Source of the DNA: Plesiomonas shigelloides
Lineage (GTDB): Bacteria > Pseudomonadota > Gammaproteobacteria > Enterobacterales > CAMTGL01
Length of the DNA: 57,500 nt
Reading direction: 5' to 3'
NCBI RefSeq assembly: GCF_900087055.1
Contig: NZ_LT575468.1
Location: 3,290,001 to 3,347,500, forward strand
In this document: in pieces, positions 10,248 to 22,827 of the stretch
Layout: every line of letters begins with the position of its first letter
Position numbering within the stretch: position 1 is the first letter of the stretch
Notes under the pieces: model-generated
The model's database searches: none
Told to the model about the DNA's origin: nothing
The model's input: the letters and a program-made list of their open reading frames with translations, nothing else
Made by a program: the position numbers and the translations under genes

Positions 10248-11564
10248 ATGGATGTCTATTACATACTCTGTTTCTTAGCGGCAATCGCCATCATGATTGC
10301 CTATCTGAATCAGTACATTAATAAGGTACAAACCACGATAGCGATCACCGCCGGTGCCCTGATCTGTTCGCTGGGCATTATTCTGGCCGGTCAGTTTGGC
10401 TGGTTTCGGTTGGAAAGCATTGCGCAGGGCGTGGTGCAGCAGATCAACTTCCAAAATTTCCTGCTAAAAGGGATTTTGGGCTTCTTGCTGTTCGCCGGCG
10501 CGCTCGGTATCAAATTGCCGGTACTCAAAGATCAGAAGTGGGAAATTACCGTCCTATCGCTGTTCTCCACGCTGTTCTCCACCTTCTTAATTGGTTTTGC
10601 CACCTATGGCGTGACCCATTTAATCGGCATCGACATGGCGCTGATCCATTGTCTGCTGTTCGGCGCGCTGATTTCACCCACGGACCCGATTGCGGTACTG
10701 GCGATCATCAAAAAGCTCAACGCGCCACGCCGCGTCTCGATGCAAGTAGAAGGCGAATCGCTGTTTAACGACGGGGTTGGCTTGGTGATTTTCGTGACCA
10801 TTTTTGCCGTCTCCTTCGGTGGTCGCTCACCAACTCTGATGGATGTCTCTTCGGTATTCCTGCACGAAGCACTGGGCGGCGTGGTCTACGGTCTGGTGAT
10901 TGGCTATATCGCGCACCTGCTGATCTGTGCCACCGATGACGGTAGCTTGGAGCAATTGATCACGTTGTTGGTACCTACTGCCGGTTTTGCCCTGGCCAAT
11001 ATGCTGGGCGTATCCGGTGCGCTGGCGATGGTGGTAGCGGGGATCATGGTCGGTAACTGGACCCGCTATAAAGGTTTCTCCGAGCAAAGTGCCCACTATC
11101 TGGATCACTTCTGGGAGATGATTGACCACTTCCTGAACGCTCTGTTGTTCCTGCTGATTGGCCTGTGCTTGCTGCTGATTGATCTTAGCCGCGAAGGGAT
11201 GATCCTGATGCTGCTGGCTATCCCAGTTTGCTTGCTGGCGCGCTATATCAGTGTCGCGGTGCCGTTTATCGCCTTCCGCTTCTTCCGCACCTATAACCCG
11301 TACACCCTGAAAATCCTCACTTGGGGCGGGCTGCGTGGTGGTCTGGCACTGGCCATGGCTCTGTCGATTCCAGCCGGAGCAGCCTTTATTCCGGGTACCC
11401 AAACCGACGTGCGCGATCTGATTTTGGTGATGACCTACGCGGTGGTGCTGTTCTCCATTTTGGTACAGGGCTCCTCCATCGAAAGCATGATCATCAAATC
11501 CAAGCGTGTTGAGCCAAGCAAATCAGAGCATCAACACCCGAGCATTGAGCACGGCCATCACTAA
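10248..11564 (+). CDS. CPA1-family sodium/proton antiporter
   Basis: 438-residue polytopic membrane protein with about twelve hydrophobic helices, of the cation:proton antiporter-1 (NhaP/NHE) type. The signature acidic motifs are clear: LISPTDPIAV (about residues 144-153) and GESLFNDGVGLVIF (about 172-185), whose Asn-Asp pair binds and exchanges ions. A third conserved segment, LTWGGLRGGLALAMALS, lies near residue 360. The C-terminus ends in a short histidine-rich tail (EHQHPSIEHGHH). Members extrude Na+, K+ or Li+ for protons; which ion cannot be told from sequence. The ATG at 10248 follows gagg. The gene stands alone, divergent from metH and convergent with metA. Confidence 0.9.
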   Translation: MDVYYILCFLAAIAIMIAYLNQYINKVQTTIAITAGALICSLGIILAGQFGWFRLESIAQGVVQQINFQNFLLKGILGFLLFAGALGIKLPVLKDQKWEITVLSLFSTLFSTFLIGFATYGVTHLIGIDMALIHCLLFGALISPTDPIAVLAIIKKLNAPRRVSMQVEGESLFNDGVGLVIFVTIFAVSFGGRSPTLMDVSSVFLHEALGGVVYGLVIGYIAHLLICATDDGSLEQLITLLVPTAGFALANMLGVSGALAMVVAGIMVGNWTRYKGFSEQSAHYLDHFWEMIDHFLNALLFLLIGLCLLLIDLSREGMILMLLAIPVCLLARYISVAVPFIAFRFFRTYNPYTLKILTWGGLRGGLALAMALSIPAGAAFIPGTQTDVRDLILVMTYAVVLFSILVQGSSIESMIIKSKRVEPSKSEHQHPSIEHGHH

Positions 11565-11628
11565 TCTCACGCAATCGGCATTACCCACGTAATAGCCCGT
11601 GCGCAGCCGAGCAGTCGGCTCACTCAAC

Positions 11629-11660
11629 AAAAAAGGTGCCCGTCATACGGCGCCTTTTTT
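11629..11660. terminator. Bidirectional terminator between the antiporter gene and metA
   Basis: aaaaaaggtgcc (11629-11640) pairs with ggcgcctttttt (11649-11660), with one G-T pair and an eight-base loop. A and T runs on either side allow termination in both directions. Confidence 0.88.
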
Positions 11661-11678
11661 ATGCTTAGGGTTTTAGCA

Positions 11679-12608
11679 CTATTCACGTGTCGGCTGCATC
11701 ACCCGCAAATCATATGGCGTGATCTGATACACGCAGTAATTCAGCCAGTTGCTAAATAGCAAATGGCCATGACTGCGCCAACTGGCCTCTGGCGGCCGCG
11801 TCGGATCATTGTCAGGGAAATAATTGACCGGGATCGCCGGTTGTAACCCTTCCCCCAGATCTCGCTGGTACTCTCCGGCTAACGTCAGTGCATCATATTC
11901 AGGATGGCCGGTCACAAAGACCTGACGCCGATCGTCACTGGCTAACAGATAGGCGCCAGCGTGCTCGGACTCGGCCAAAATCTGCAAATCGGTATACTGG
12001 CGGATCTGCGCAGTCGGAAAATCAGCATAGCGTGAATGCGGCGCCCAGAAATAATCATCAAAGCCGCGCGTCAGGGGAGCCAAAGGTTCCAGTGTGGCAT
12101 GGCGATAAACGCCAGACAGTTTTTCGCTGCGGGTAAGTTTAGGTAAGTCATACAGCACTTGTAGCGCCGCTTGCACCGCCCAACACACAAACAAGGTCGA
12201 GGTCACATGAGTCTTCGACCACTCAATCACCGTGCGGATTTGCGCCCAATAGGCCACATCAGAAAACGGCACTAAACCCAGTGGCGCGCCGGTCACTATC
12301 AAGCCATCGTAATTATGCGGCGCCAATTCCGCAAACTCGCGATAGAACATATCCAGATGCTCCGGCGGCGTGTTACGGCTCGGGCGACAATCAATGCGCA
12401 GTAATTCAATATTAATCTGGAGGGATGAGTTAGACAGGAGACGCAGAAACTGGTTTTCCGTCTCGATCTTTTTCGGCATCAGGTTCAGCAAAATCACCTT
12501 CAGCGGACGAATATCTTGGTGCAGCGCACGGGATTCCGGCATCACAAAGATGTTTTCCTGACGTAAAACATGGGCGGCGGGCAACTCATCGGGGATCCGG
12601 ATTGGCAT
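11679..12608 (-). CDS. metA: Homoserine O-succinyltransferase
   Basis: 309-residue MetA, the first committed enzyme of methionine synthesis, acylating homoserine (succinyl-CoA in enterics). It is a class I glutamine-amidotransferase-like fold with the nucleophile in [10 protein letters not shown] (Cys at about 142). Also present are [20 protein letters not shown] and TGHPEYD with the catalytic histidine and glutamate. Length equals E. coli MetA. The ATG at 12606-12608 ([10 protein letters not shown]) was chosen over a longer frame because GAGAGG lies nine bases upstream and homology begins there. Three tandem met boxes lie just upstream, indicating MetJ control. Succinyl versus acetyl preference is inferred from the family. 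Confidence 0.96.
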   Translation of the reverse strand: MPIRIPDELPAAHVLRQENIFVMPESRALHQDIRPLKVILLNLMPKKIETENQFLRLLSNSSLQINIELLRIDCRPSRNTPPEHLDMFYREFAELAPHNYDGLIVTGAPLGLVPFSDVAYWAQIRTVIEWSKTHVTSTLFVCWAVQAALQVLYDLPKLTRSEKLSGVYRHATLEPLAPLTRGFDDYFWAPHSRYADFPTAQIRQYTDLQILAESEHAGAYLLASDDRRQVFVTGHPEYDALTLAGEYQRDLGEGLQPAIPVNYFPDNDPTRPPEASWRSHGHLLFSNWLNYCVYQITPYDLRVMQPTRE

Positions 12609-12636
12609 ACGTGAAAACCTCTCGTTATATCCATAT

Positions 12637-12660
12637 AAACGTTTAGACATCCAGATATCC
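12637..12660. promoter_or_regulatory. Tandem MetJ operator upstream of metA
   Basis: Three adjoining eight-base units, aaacgttt (12637-12644), agacatcc (12645-12652) and agatatcc (12653-12660), match the met box agacgtct at 6, 6 and 5 positions. They lie 29-52 bp before the metA start codon, where they would cover the promoter. Tandem contiguous boxes are what MetJ needs for cooperative binding. Confidence 0.75.
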
Positions 12661-12830
12661 ATACTAGACAGAATCCGTACGAAGATCCAGCGCTAAACCG
12701 GTACGCGAAGCCAGAAACTGAGTCTGAAACCGGCAGTACCGCTATCAAATACGCAACAAGATCAGAGAAATAAGGAATTAAAGAGAAAAATAACAGGGAA
12801 GGAAGACGAAAATACAAAACCTAAAAACGC

Positions 12831-12856
12831 AAAAAGCCCATCCGTTAGGATGGGCT
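12831..12856 (-). terminator. Terminator of the first rRNA operon
   Basis: agcccatcc (12835-12843), gtta, ggatgggct (12848-12856) form a nine-pair hairpin. On the minus strand it is followed by a T run. It lies 14 bases past the 5S 3' end and so closes this rRNA operon without any distal tRNA. Confidence 0.9.
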
Positions 12857-12869
12857 CTTCACTAATTTG

Positions 12870-12989
12870 ATGCCTAGCAGTTCCCTACTCTCGCATGGGG
12901 AGACCCCACACTACCATCGGCGCTACGGCGTTTCACTTCTGAGTTCGGCATGGGGTCAGGTGGGACCACCGCGCTATCGCCGCCAGGCA
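12870..12989 (-). rRNA. rrf: 5S ribosomal RNA (first operon)
   Basis: The 120-nt reverse complement starts tgcctggcggc and ends ctgctaggcat; nearly every base matches enterobacterial 5S rRNA as I recall it. Against the second copy at 54950 it differs at 12876, which turns a C-G pair of the terminal helix into U-G. It lies 137 bp after the 23S gene. Confidence 0.97.
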
Positions 12990-13126
12990 AATTCTGTTTC
13001 TCTATCGCGTACACTACTTGTGTCTCGCGCCAGAGTTAAAATCTAAAAACAAGCTAAATAACTGATGTATTGTTCTTTGAACAAGTAACTTATGACTTCA
13101 TTCTTCCAACATCACTTTGGCGTTGT

Positions 13127-16030
<2,904 letters not shown>

Positions 16031-16221
16031 ATACAACCCAAAATAATGTCGGGCTGAATGTCAGTCACTAAACTGGTCGTTGCCAGTTTCTCAAGTCGCT
16101 TGTTCTCAAGAACTTCAGTTATTTTTCAGCTTGTTTTCAAATTTTTAAAGAGCAGTTGTGCATCCGAAGATACATCAAACAATCTGTGTGAACACTCAGC
16201 TTAAGCGCCAAATATCTCAGG
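16031..16221 (-). other. 16S-23S internal transcribed spacer without tRNA
   Basis: This 191-bp spacer is too short for the Ile/Ala or Glu tRNA genes usual in enteric operons, and no tRNA fold is visible. It keeps a boxA antitermination element (tgctctttaaaaa on the minus strand, 16142-16154) and sequence around it resembling enteric spacers (acaagctg, tctgtgtg). Confidence 0.85.
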
Positions 16222-17763
<1,542 letters not shown>

Positions 17764-17877
17764 AAAGTTTGTCGCTCGAATAAACTGGCAAATAAATTGT
17801 TCAGTCACTCGTTTAACTTAATATCTTTTGGATATCAGCATTCTCAAACGAGTGCCCACACAGATTGTCTGATTAAC

Positions 17878-17889
17878 TTTTTAAAGAGC
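17878..17889 (-). promoter_or_regulatory. rRNA leader boxA antitermination element
   Basis: gctctttaaaaa on the minus strand, 115 nt before the 16S 5' end, is followed by atcagacaatctgtgtgg as in the E. coli rrn leader. It is expected to load the Nus antitermination factors. Confidence 0.85.
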
Positions 17890-17920
17890 GTTTGGCTACC
17901 GAAGTAGCGACAGGAAGTGG

Positions 17921-17949
17921 ATTATTCCGCAATCCTGCTTTGCTGTCAA
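17921..17949 (-). promoter_or_regulatory. rRNA promoter P2
   Basis: On the minus strand TTGACA (17944-17949) and AATAAT (17921-17926) are spaced 17 bp. The position about 150 bp before 16S and 92 bp after P1 fits an enteric rrn P2. An inverted repeat, agaaaatg...cattttct (17949-17970), overlaps its -35 end. Confidence 0.85.
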
Positions 17950-18002
17950 GAAAATGTTTTTGCATTTTCTCAAGAGCCGATATTCATTACTGCAGGCCAA
18001 TC

Positions 18003-18018
18003 AGTGATTTGCATCACA
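18003..18018. promoter_or_regulatory. CRP-like operator in the rRNA promoter region
   Basis: tgtgatgcaaatcact on the minus strand matches the CRP consensus TGTGA-N6-TCACA at all but the last base. It lies downstream of P1 and about 97 bp upstream of the P2 start, and about 180 bp before the divergent nicotinamidase-like gene. Function is unproven. Confidence 0.45.
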
Positions 18019-18040
18019 GCTGCCGTGTCAGTGGGGTCGC

Positions 18041-18068
18041 ATTATAGGGCGTTTTGCGGCGGGCGCAA
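18041..18068 (-). promoter_or_regulatory. rRNA promoter P1
   Basis: On the minus strand TTGCGC (18063-18068), a 16-bp spacer and a perfect TATAAT (18041-18046) precede the GC-rich discriminator gcgacccc. This is the arrangement of E. coli rrn P1 promoters, which the discriminator makes sensitive to ppGpp and initiating NTPs. AT-rich sequence above the -35 may serve as UP element. Confidence 0.9.
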
Positions 18069-18190
18069 GGGATTATTCAAGATAATTTGCATATTTGCCG
18101 CTGTTTGGTGAAAATCCGGTCAGAAGGCTGATTTTTGCTAGTTATTTAGCCAAAAACAGCACGGTTATGGTCGATTAAAAAGGATAAGTG

Positions 18191-18835
18191 ATGAAGATTG
18201 CAGCGCTCGATGTCGATCCGCAGTGCACGTTCTCTCCGCTGTGCCCACAGGAGTTGCCAGTACAAGAAGGCGATCAGATAGCTGACGCACTCAATGCGCA
18301 AGCACAACTGGCCGATCTGCGGGTGCTGACCAAAGATGCCCATCCCGCCAATGCGCTATGGGTGGTTGATGATCCTCAGCACATGCTGCAACCACTGCCA
18401 CATCCCAATGCCGATCTGACCTGGGTCGCGCATGCGGTTCCCGGTACCCGAGGCTTTGAAACCATTCCGGGTCTGCCGGCTGTCACCGAGTATGACTTTG
18501 TGGTGTGGAAAGGTATCGAGCCCGATCTGCATCCATACGGTGCTTGCTATCATGATTTACAGGAGAAACTCAGCACCGGCCTTATCGAGTGGCTGCGCTG
18601 TCAGGGGGTGACCCATATTGTGCTGGGTGGGCTGGCGACCGATTACTGTGTGAAAACCACAGCATTGCAGTTACAGCGCAGTGGCCACTTTACCGTGTTA
18701 CTGAATCTGGCGGCCTGTCGCGGGATTGCGCCGGAAACTACCGCTCTGGCCTGTCAGGAAATGGCCGCGGCGGGAGTTTACCTGTGTGACAACCAAGAGA
18801 CGCTGCAGCACACATTGCAGCAACTGATCCGCTGA
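18191..18835 (+). CDS. pncA: Isochorismatase-fold hydrolase, probable nicotinamidase
   Basis: 214-residue cysteine hydrolase that probably converts nicotinamide to nicotinate in NAD salvage. The triad can be placed at Asp9 (DVDPQ), Lys107 (VVWKG) and Cys153 (GLATDYCVKTT). A metal site like that of nicotinamidases is suggested by Asp49 and His51 (KDAHP) and His81. It differs from E. coli PncA in having DVDPQCTF near the N-terminus rather than DVQNDF, so it belongs to a separate branch and the symbol is by function. The ATG at 18191 follows AGGA at six bases; a GTG one codon earlier is possible. It is divergent from the rRNA promoters. Confidence 0.8.
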   Translation: MKIAALDVDPQCTFSPLCPQELPVQEGDQIADALNAQAQLADLRVLTKDAHPANALWVVDDPQHMLQPLPHPNADLTWVAHAVPGTRGFETIPGLPAVTEYDFVVWKGIEPDLHPYGACYHDLQEKLSTGLIEWLRCQGVTHIVLGGLATDYCVKTTALQLQRSGHFTVLLNLAACRGIAPETTALACQEMAAAGVYLCDNQETLQHTLQQLIR

Positions 18836-18885
18836 TCGCCCTGCACCACTGACGGATATCGCAACAGGCTATCTCTATATCTTCT

Positions 18886-18919
18886 ATATATCTTCTATAT
18901 AGCTATATAGAAGATATAT
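18886..18919. repeat. Perfect 34-bp AT-rich palindrome
   Basis: atatatcttctatatag (18886-18902) is followed without any spacer by its exact reverse complement ctatatagaagatatat (18903-18919). The left arm continues outward as a second copy of the tatcttcta motif (from about 18877), so the palindrome appears to have grown out of a short direct repeat. The rest of 18836-19052 shows no gene. Confidence 0.9.
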
Positions 18920-19052
18920 CACTCGCTTGCTGTGCCGCTGAGCGAGAAAGCCAAGTCGTGAAGCAAGAGAGATTACACTCAACGCGGGCAGCCATATACG
19001 ACAGCGTGATAAAGAAGAAGAGTGTGAAGGGATGAGTAAATGCAGAAAAACA

Positions 19053-19079
19053 AAAAGCCCGCTCAAAGAGCGGGCTTTT
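19053..19079 (-). terminator. Terminator of the tRNA operon
   Basis: aaaagcccgctc (19053-19064), aaa, gagcgggctttt (19068-19079) form a twelve-pair hairpin just past the last tRNA gene. T runs on both sides allow bidirectional use, so it may also serve the nicotinamidase-like gene. Confidence 0.9.
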
Positions 19080-19087
19080 CACTATGA

Positions 19088-19164
19088 TGGTCGGTGAGAG
19101 AGGATTCGAACCTCCGACCCACTGGTCCCAAACCAGTTGCGCTACCGGACTGCGCTACTCACCG
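19088..19164 (-). tRNA. proM: tRNA-Pro (TGG)
   Basis: 77-nt tRNA with encoded CCA; the anticodon stem-loop CTGGTTTGGGACCAG gives anticodon TGG. The acceptor stem is CGGTGAG/CTCACCG. It is last in the four-gene operon, as proM is in E. coli. Confidence 0.96.
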
Positions 19165-19187
19165 AATATTCATGTTTACAAGAAGTG

Positions 19188-19274
19188 TGGTGCGAAGAGA
19201 GGGACTTGAACCCTCACGTCCGTTAAGACACTAACACCTGAAGCTAGCGCGTCTACCAATTCCGCCACCTTCGC
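19188..19274 (-). tRNA. leuT: tRNA-Leu (CAG)
   Basis: 87-nt class II tRNA with a long variable arm and encoded CCA. The anticodon stem-loop CTAGCTTCAGGTGTTAG gives anticodon CAG. Sequence and place are like E. coli leuT. Confidence 0.96.
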
Positions 19275-19323
19275 GTATCACTTATCTTCTTGCTCAGTAC
19301 CGCTTACGCCATACTGTTTAATC

Positions 19324-19400
19324 TGGGGTGGCTGATGGGGCTCGAACCCACGACAACTGGAATCACAATCCAGGACTCTACCAACTGAGCTACAGCCACC
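19324..19400 (-). tRNA. hisR: tRNA-His (GTG)
   Basis: 77 nt including the extra 5' G (-1) typical of tRNA-His and an encoded CCA. The anticodon loop TTGTGAT gives anticodon GTG. Confidence 0.96.
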
Positions 19401-19463
19401 ATAGAGTTTTTTCTTTCAGCTTATATCCACAACGTTGGGCTAAATCACTACCACATGCTTATA

Positions 19464-19540
<77 letters not shown>

Positions 19541-19563
19541 CCTGCGCGCCGTTGCGGGGTCGC

Positions 19564-19592
19564 ATATTACGGATTTCATATCCGGCTGTCTA
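19564..19592 (-). promoter_or_regulatory. Promoter of the tRNA operon
   Basis: On the minus strand TAGACA (19587-19592), a 17-bp spacer and TAATAT (19564-19569) precede the GC-rich discriminator gcgacccc, identical to that of the rRNA P1 promoter in this window. This suggests shared stringent control. Confidence 0.65.
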
Positions 19593-19659
19593 GCCCTTTT
19601 CGTATTTTTTTATGCAAAAAGAACCGACTGCTGATACTTTACCCGAAACTTGCTTAAAA

Positions 19660-20394
19660 CTACAGCTTTCCGCTGTAATGATACGCGACATACTTCAAAA
19701 GTTTGAGCTGGCGCCGCCAACGGGTCGGTTGTGATAGCAAGCGATACAGCCATTCCAGACCAAACTTACGCCATACTGCCGGTGCGCGCAGCACATGACC
19801 AGTAAACACGTCATAAGTGCCACCGACGCCCATATACAAGGCATCCGGATAAACCTGACGACAATCGCGCATAAACAGCTCTTGTTTCGGCGAGCCCATC
19901 GCTACCGTGACCAACTTGGCTCCACTGGCACGAATTTGCTCGAACAAATCGGGAGTCTGCTCGGCGGTGAAGTATCCGTTCTGGCTGCCGACAATATTAA
20001 CCTGCCATTGCTGACGCAGTTTATCTTCCACTTCACTTAAGACATCTTGGCGGCCACCAACCAAAAACACCGGTAACCCTTGGCGACCAGCCTCTTCCAT
20101 CAAGGCTTCCCACAGCTCACAACCTGGGATGCGTTGCAGTTTCGGGCTGTCTGGGTATTTACGGCGGATAGAGTTAACGATACTGACGCCATCGGCGTAC
20201 TTGTATTCAGCCGCATCCAACAGAGCTTTCAGTGCCGGTGACTCTTCAGCGGTCATCACTTTTTCCGCATTGATCGCCACCAGAGTACCGGTTTTGGTGT
20301 CGTGCGGCGTCAGCAGGTGTGCGACAAACTGCGCCATGTCGGCAAAACCCCAGATCTGCAAACCGCGCAGGGTGTACTTAGGAATATCACTCAT
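19660..20394 (-). CDS. wecG: UDP-N-acetyl-D-mannosaminuronate transferase (ECA lipid II synthesis)
   Basis: 244-residue WecG/TagA/CpsF-family glycosyltransferase that adds ManNAcA to GlcNAc-pyrophosphoryl-undecaprenol at the inner face of the cytoplasmic membrane. Family blocks seen are [53 protein letters not shown] and [14 protein letters not shown]. The C-terminus is basic and aromatic ([18 protein letters not shown]), as usual for membrane attachment. It is the last gene of the ECA operon; its ATG (20392-20394) overlaps the wzyE stop by eight bases, implying coupled translation. No clear hairpin terminator follows before the tRNA promoter. Confidence 0.95.
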   Translation of the reverse strand: MSDIPKYTLRGLQIWGFADMAQFVAHLLTPHDTKTGTLVAINAEKVMTAEESPALKALLDAAEYKYADGVSIVNSIRRKYPDSPKLQRIPGCELWEALMEEAGRQGLPVFLVGGRQDVLSEVEDKLRQQWQVNIVGSQNGYFTAEQTPDLFEQIRASGAKLVTVAMGSPKQELFMRDCRQVYPDALYMGVGGTYDVFTGHVLRAPAVWRKFGLEWLYRLLSQPTRWRRQLKLLKYVAYHYSGKL

Positions 20395-21718
20395 GTTCTT
20401 GCACCTTCAACCGCCGGCGGATCAAGCCGCAGGCTTCAAACAGCCAATACAGTAACTTGGCCAGTAACAGACACAGCCCGAAAATAATCGAGAAAAACGC
20501 CATCCGTGACACAAAAGAATCAAGCCCTTCGCGCACCAGCACGATCAGGGTAAACACGTTGCCAAAGCTGTACGCCAACAAAATCGCCGCTTTATAGCGA
20601 TTGGTTTCTTGCATGCCGCTGTGATACAGCCAGTCCAGCCATTTGATCAGCAAACCGACAATCACCGCGCCAATCGGGATAAACAGCACGCCGCCCATGA
20701 TCACCAACGAGCCAATCAGGGTTGGCGAAATGGCTAAGCCGGCAAAGTACTCGAGCACATCCCAAGTAAAGTAGTTAGCGGTATTCACCACCAAGCTTGG
20801 GCGATCCGGCCACAGCGAGGACGGAATAAAGACATAGAAGTCGCGGATAATCGGGGCCAGCCCCTGAAAATCAATCTTGTGATAGTTTTCCAGCAGCAGC
20901 GCCAAGTTCTCCCACGGCGAAAAGGTATCGCGCGTGAGGTACAAGAAGGTGTAAAACGCCTCCGAGCCGCTCACATCCAAGCTGTAACGCTTTAACGCCA
21001 GCCAGAACATGCCGACCACACTGGCCGCGCCCGCAGCAATCAGCATCGGTAAGGTGATATAACCGCGGATAATGCCGATGAACAAAAACAGCGCAAAAGC
21101 GATGATGATGTTGGCTCGCGTACCGCCAACAATCACATAAGTCAAAATCCCGAATGCCACAGTAGTGACTAAAAACATCAGCCACCCTTTGGTGTCCTGA
21201 CGCAGGAAATAGACCACCAACATTGCCGGGATAAAGAAGTAGAAGAAGCGCTTAAGCGCCACCGCCGACACATCCTTGGAGAAAATCTGGCTGTAGCTTT
21301 GCAACTTGAACAGCAAAAAGCCGTTTTGCAGGAAGAAGATCCCCACCGTGACCACGGCCACCAGCATCAGCAAAATCCAAGTCAGGTTGGTTTCCACCCG
21401 ATTCATGCTTAACACCGGACGCTGACGCTGACGGCGAACAATCCGCGTCTTGTACACCACGTAATACAAGGCATAGAAAGCGGTCGAGGCCAGCATGGCG
21501 TACATCAGGTACTCCGGCGGCTCGGTCTGCACATCAAAGCGAAAGCTCAGAATGCAGGTAAACGGAAAGCCAAAGTAAAACGTCAGCAGGTAGATCAAGG
21601 TGAAAAAGATATTGAAGTTAAAGCGCTCACGACGAAATTCGTGATAGCCCAATGTCAGGATCAGCGCCAATGACAGCAGGTAAACGACCAGCAGGCCAGA
21701 AAAATCAGTCAGGGTCAT
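20387..21718 (-). CDS. wzyE: ECA polysaccharide polymerase
   Basis: 443-residue integral membrane protein with about eleven hydrophobic segments, matching WzyE, which joins ECA trisaccharide units on undecaprenyl pyrophosphate at the periplasmic face. Recognisable conserved stretches are [51 protein letters not shown] and [10 protein letters not shown]. The start codon overlaps the wecF stop in the sequence ATGA (21715-21718). Function rests on similarity to E. coli WzyE and on operon position, since Wzy proteins have few fixed motifs. Confidence 0.95.
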   Translation of the reverse strand: MTLTDFSGLLVVYLLSLALILTLGYHEFRRERFNFNIFFTLIYLLTFYFGFPFTCILSFRFDVQTEPPEYLMYAMLASTAFYALYYVVYKTRIVRRQRQRPVLSMNRVETNLTWILLMLVAVVTVGIFFLQNGFLLFKLQSYSQIFSKDVSAVALKRFFYFFIPAMLVVYFLRQDTKGWLMFLVTTVAFGILTYVIVGGTRANIIIAFALFLFIGIIRGYITLPMLIAAGAASVVGMFWLALKRYSLDVSGSEAFYTFLYLTRDTFSPWENLALLLENYHKIDFQGLAPIIRDFYVFIPSSLWPDRPSLVVNTANYFTWDVLEYFAGLAISPTLIGSLVIMGGVLFIPIGAVIVGLLIKWLDWLYHSGMQETNRYKAAILLAYSFGNVFTLIVLVREGLDSFVSRMAFFSIIFGLCLLLAKLLYWLFEACGLIRRRLKVQEHE

Positions 21719-22827
21719 GCGCCGGCTCCTCGGTCTGCAGATGCAATAGCGTCACCGCCGGCCTGCTGCAGCGCTTGCTGCCAGCCCGCAAGGTAATTCG
21801 GTTTAAAAAAGGCAATCTGGCTACGATCGAGCGCGCCCAGTTGGGCCTGCGCCTGGCACACACGTGCCACATCCAGCGGCTCACCGCTGAGCAGCACCGG
21901 CACCCCTTGCTCACGCAAATCCACGCAGAATGGGTTTTGCTCACTGAGCACAAACGGCACGCCAAACTGGATCAGTAAACACAAGGTGCCAATCCCCTGC
22001 TGGCGGGCAAACAGGAAATAGCCCAGATCGCACTGCGCCAGCAGTGTCAGATAGCGGTCAAACGGAATTTGCTCAGTAAGCAGCTCCACCTGTCCATGCG
22101 GATACAGTTGCTGCGCGACCTCGGCAATCTGCGCGATATAGGCTTCATTATGCGCCGGATAGCCTAGAGGAATTTGCACTTTCACCTTGTCACCAAAGGT
22201 GGCGTGAATTTCACGCAGTGCTTCAATGTGGCGGTTAGAGCGATCGCCCGAGTTACCGAGCAAAATGGTGAGCGGCTGCGCAGGGTCATGTTGACGGACC
22301 CCACCGGTCAGCGCCGGATCCATTTTGGTCGGAAAATAAAGACGCTGCGTAGCACAATGCGGATGACGCTGAGCGAAGTACTGCAAATCGCCTTGCGTGG
22401 CAAACACGCGGCCAATACGCCCCTGCGCCGGACGGCGCAGATGATAGAACAGCTTGAATTTCCAGCTCTGCGCATCCTCATACAGATCCGCGCCCCAGAT
22501 ATGCCAGCTGACTTGTTGCTTTCGGATTTTTCCCGTCAGCAACGCCAGCCATAACCACGGGTTAAATTGGCCATGCAGGAAAAAGCGCTGCGCCGGGTCA
22601 CGAGCCGCCAGCGTCACCGCACGTGCTAGACTCTTTTTGTCGGCAAAGCAGTGCAGCCGGAGCGCCGGATAACGTGCGGCCAGCTCCGGCTCGTTACTGA
22701 CCACGTAAAACTCACGGGTCAGCGCCGGTTGCTGTAATGCCGGCGTCAGCACCTCGGCAAAAAAGGTGAGCACCGTATGGTTATGATGCGGGATCTCAGA
22801 TCCCAGAACATGGATTAAGGCTGTCAT
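21715..22827 (-). CDS. wecF: TDP-Fuc4NAc:lipid II Fuc4NAc transferase
   Basis: 370-residue glycosyltransferase of the WecF (RffT) family that adds 4-acetamido-4,6-dideoxygalactose to ECA lipid II, completing the trisaccharide. Recognised stretches are [57 protein letters not shown] and [15 protein letters not shown]. The start ATG at 22825-22827 gives [10 protein letters not shown] and overlaps the wzxE stop as ATGA; the longer upstream frame is rejected. About ten residues longer than E. coli WecF, mainly near the C-terminus. Confidence 0.94.
   Translation of the reverse strand: MTALIHVLGSEIPHHNHTVLTFFAEVLTPALQQPALTREFYVVSNEPELAARYPALRLHCFADKKSLARAVTLAARDPAQRFFLHGQFNPWLWLALLTGKIRKQQVSWHIWGADLYEDAQSWKFKLFYHLRRPAQGRIGRVFATQGDLQYFAQRHPHCATQRLYFPTKMDPALTGGVRQHDPAQPLTILLGNSGDRSNRHIEALREIHATFGDKVKVQIPLGYPAHNEAYIAQIAEVAQQLYPHGQVELLTEQIPFDRYLTLLAQCDLGYFLFARQQGIGTLCLLIQFGVPFVLSEQNPFCVDLREQGVPVLLSGEPLDVARVCQAQAQLGALDRSQIAFFKPNYLAGWQQALQQAGGDAIASADRGAGA

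Noticed and set aside
18884-19066. 60-codon minus-strand frame after the palindrome
   Set aside because: It ends inside the palindrome, has no ribosome binding site and overlaps the tRNA operon terminator.
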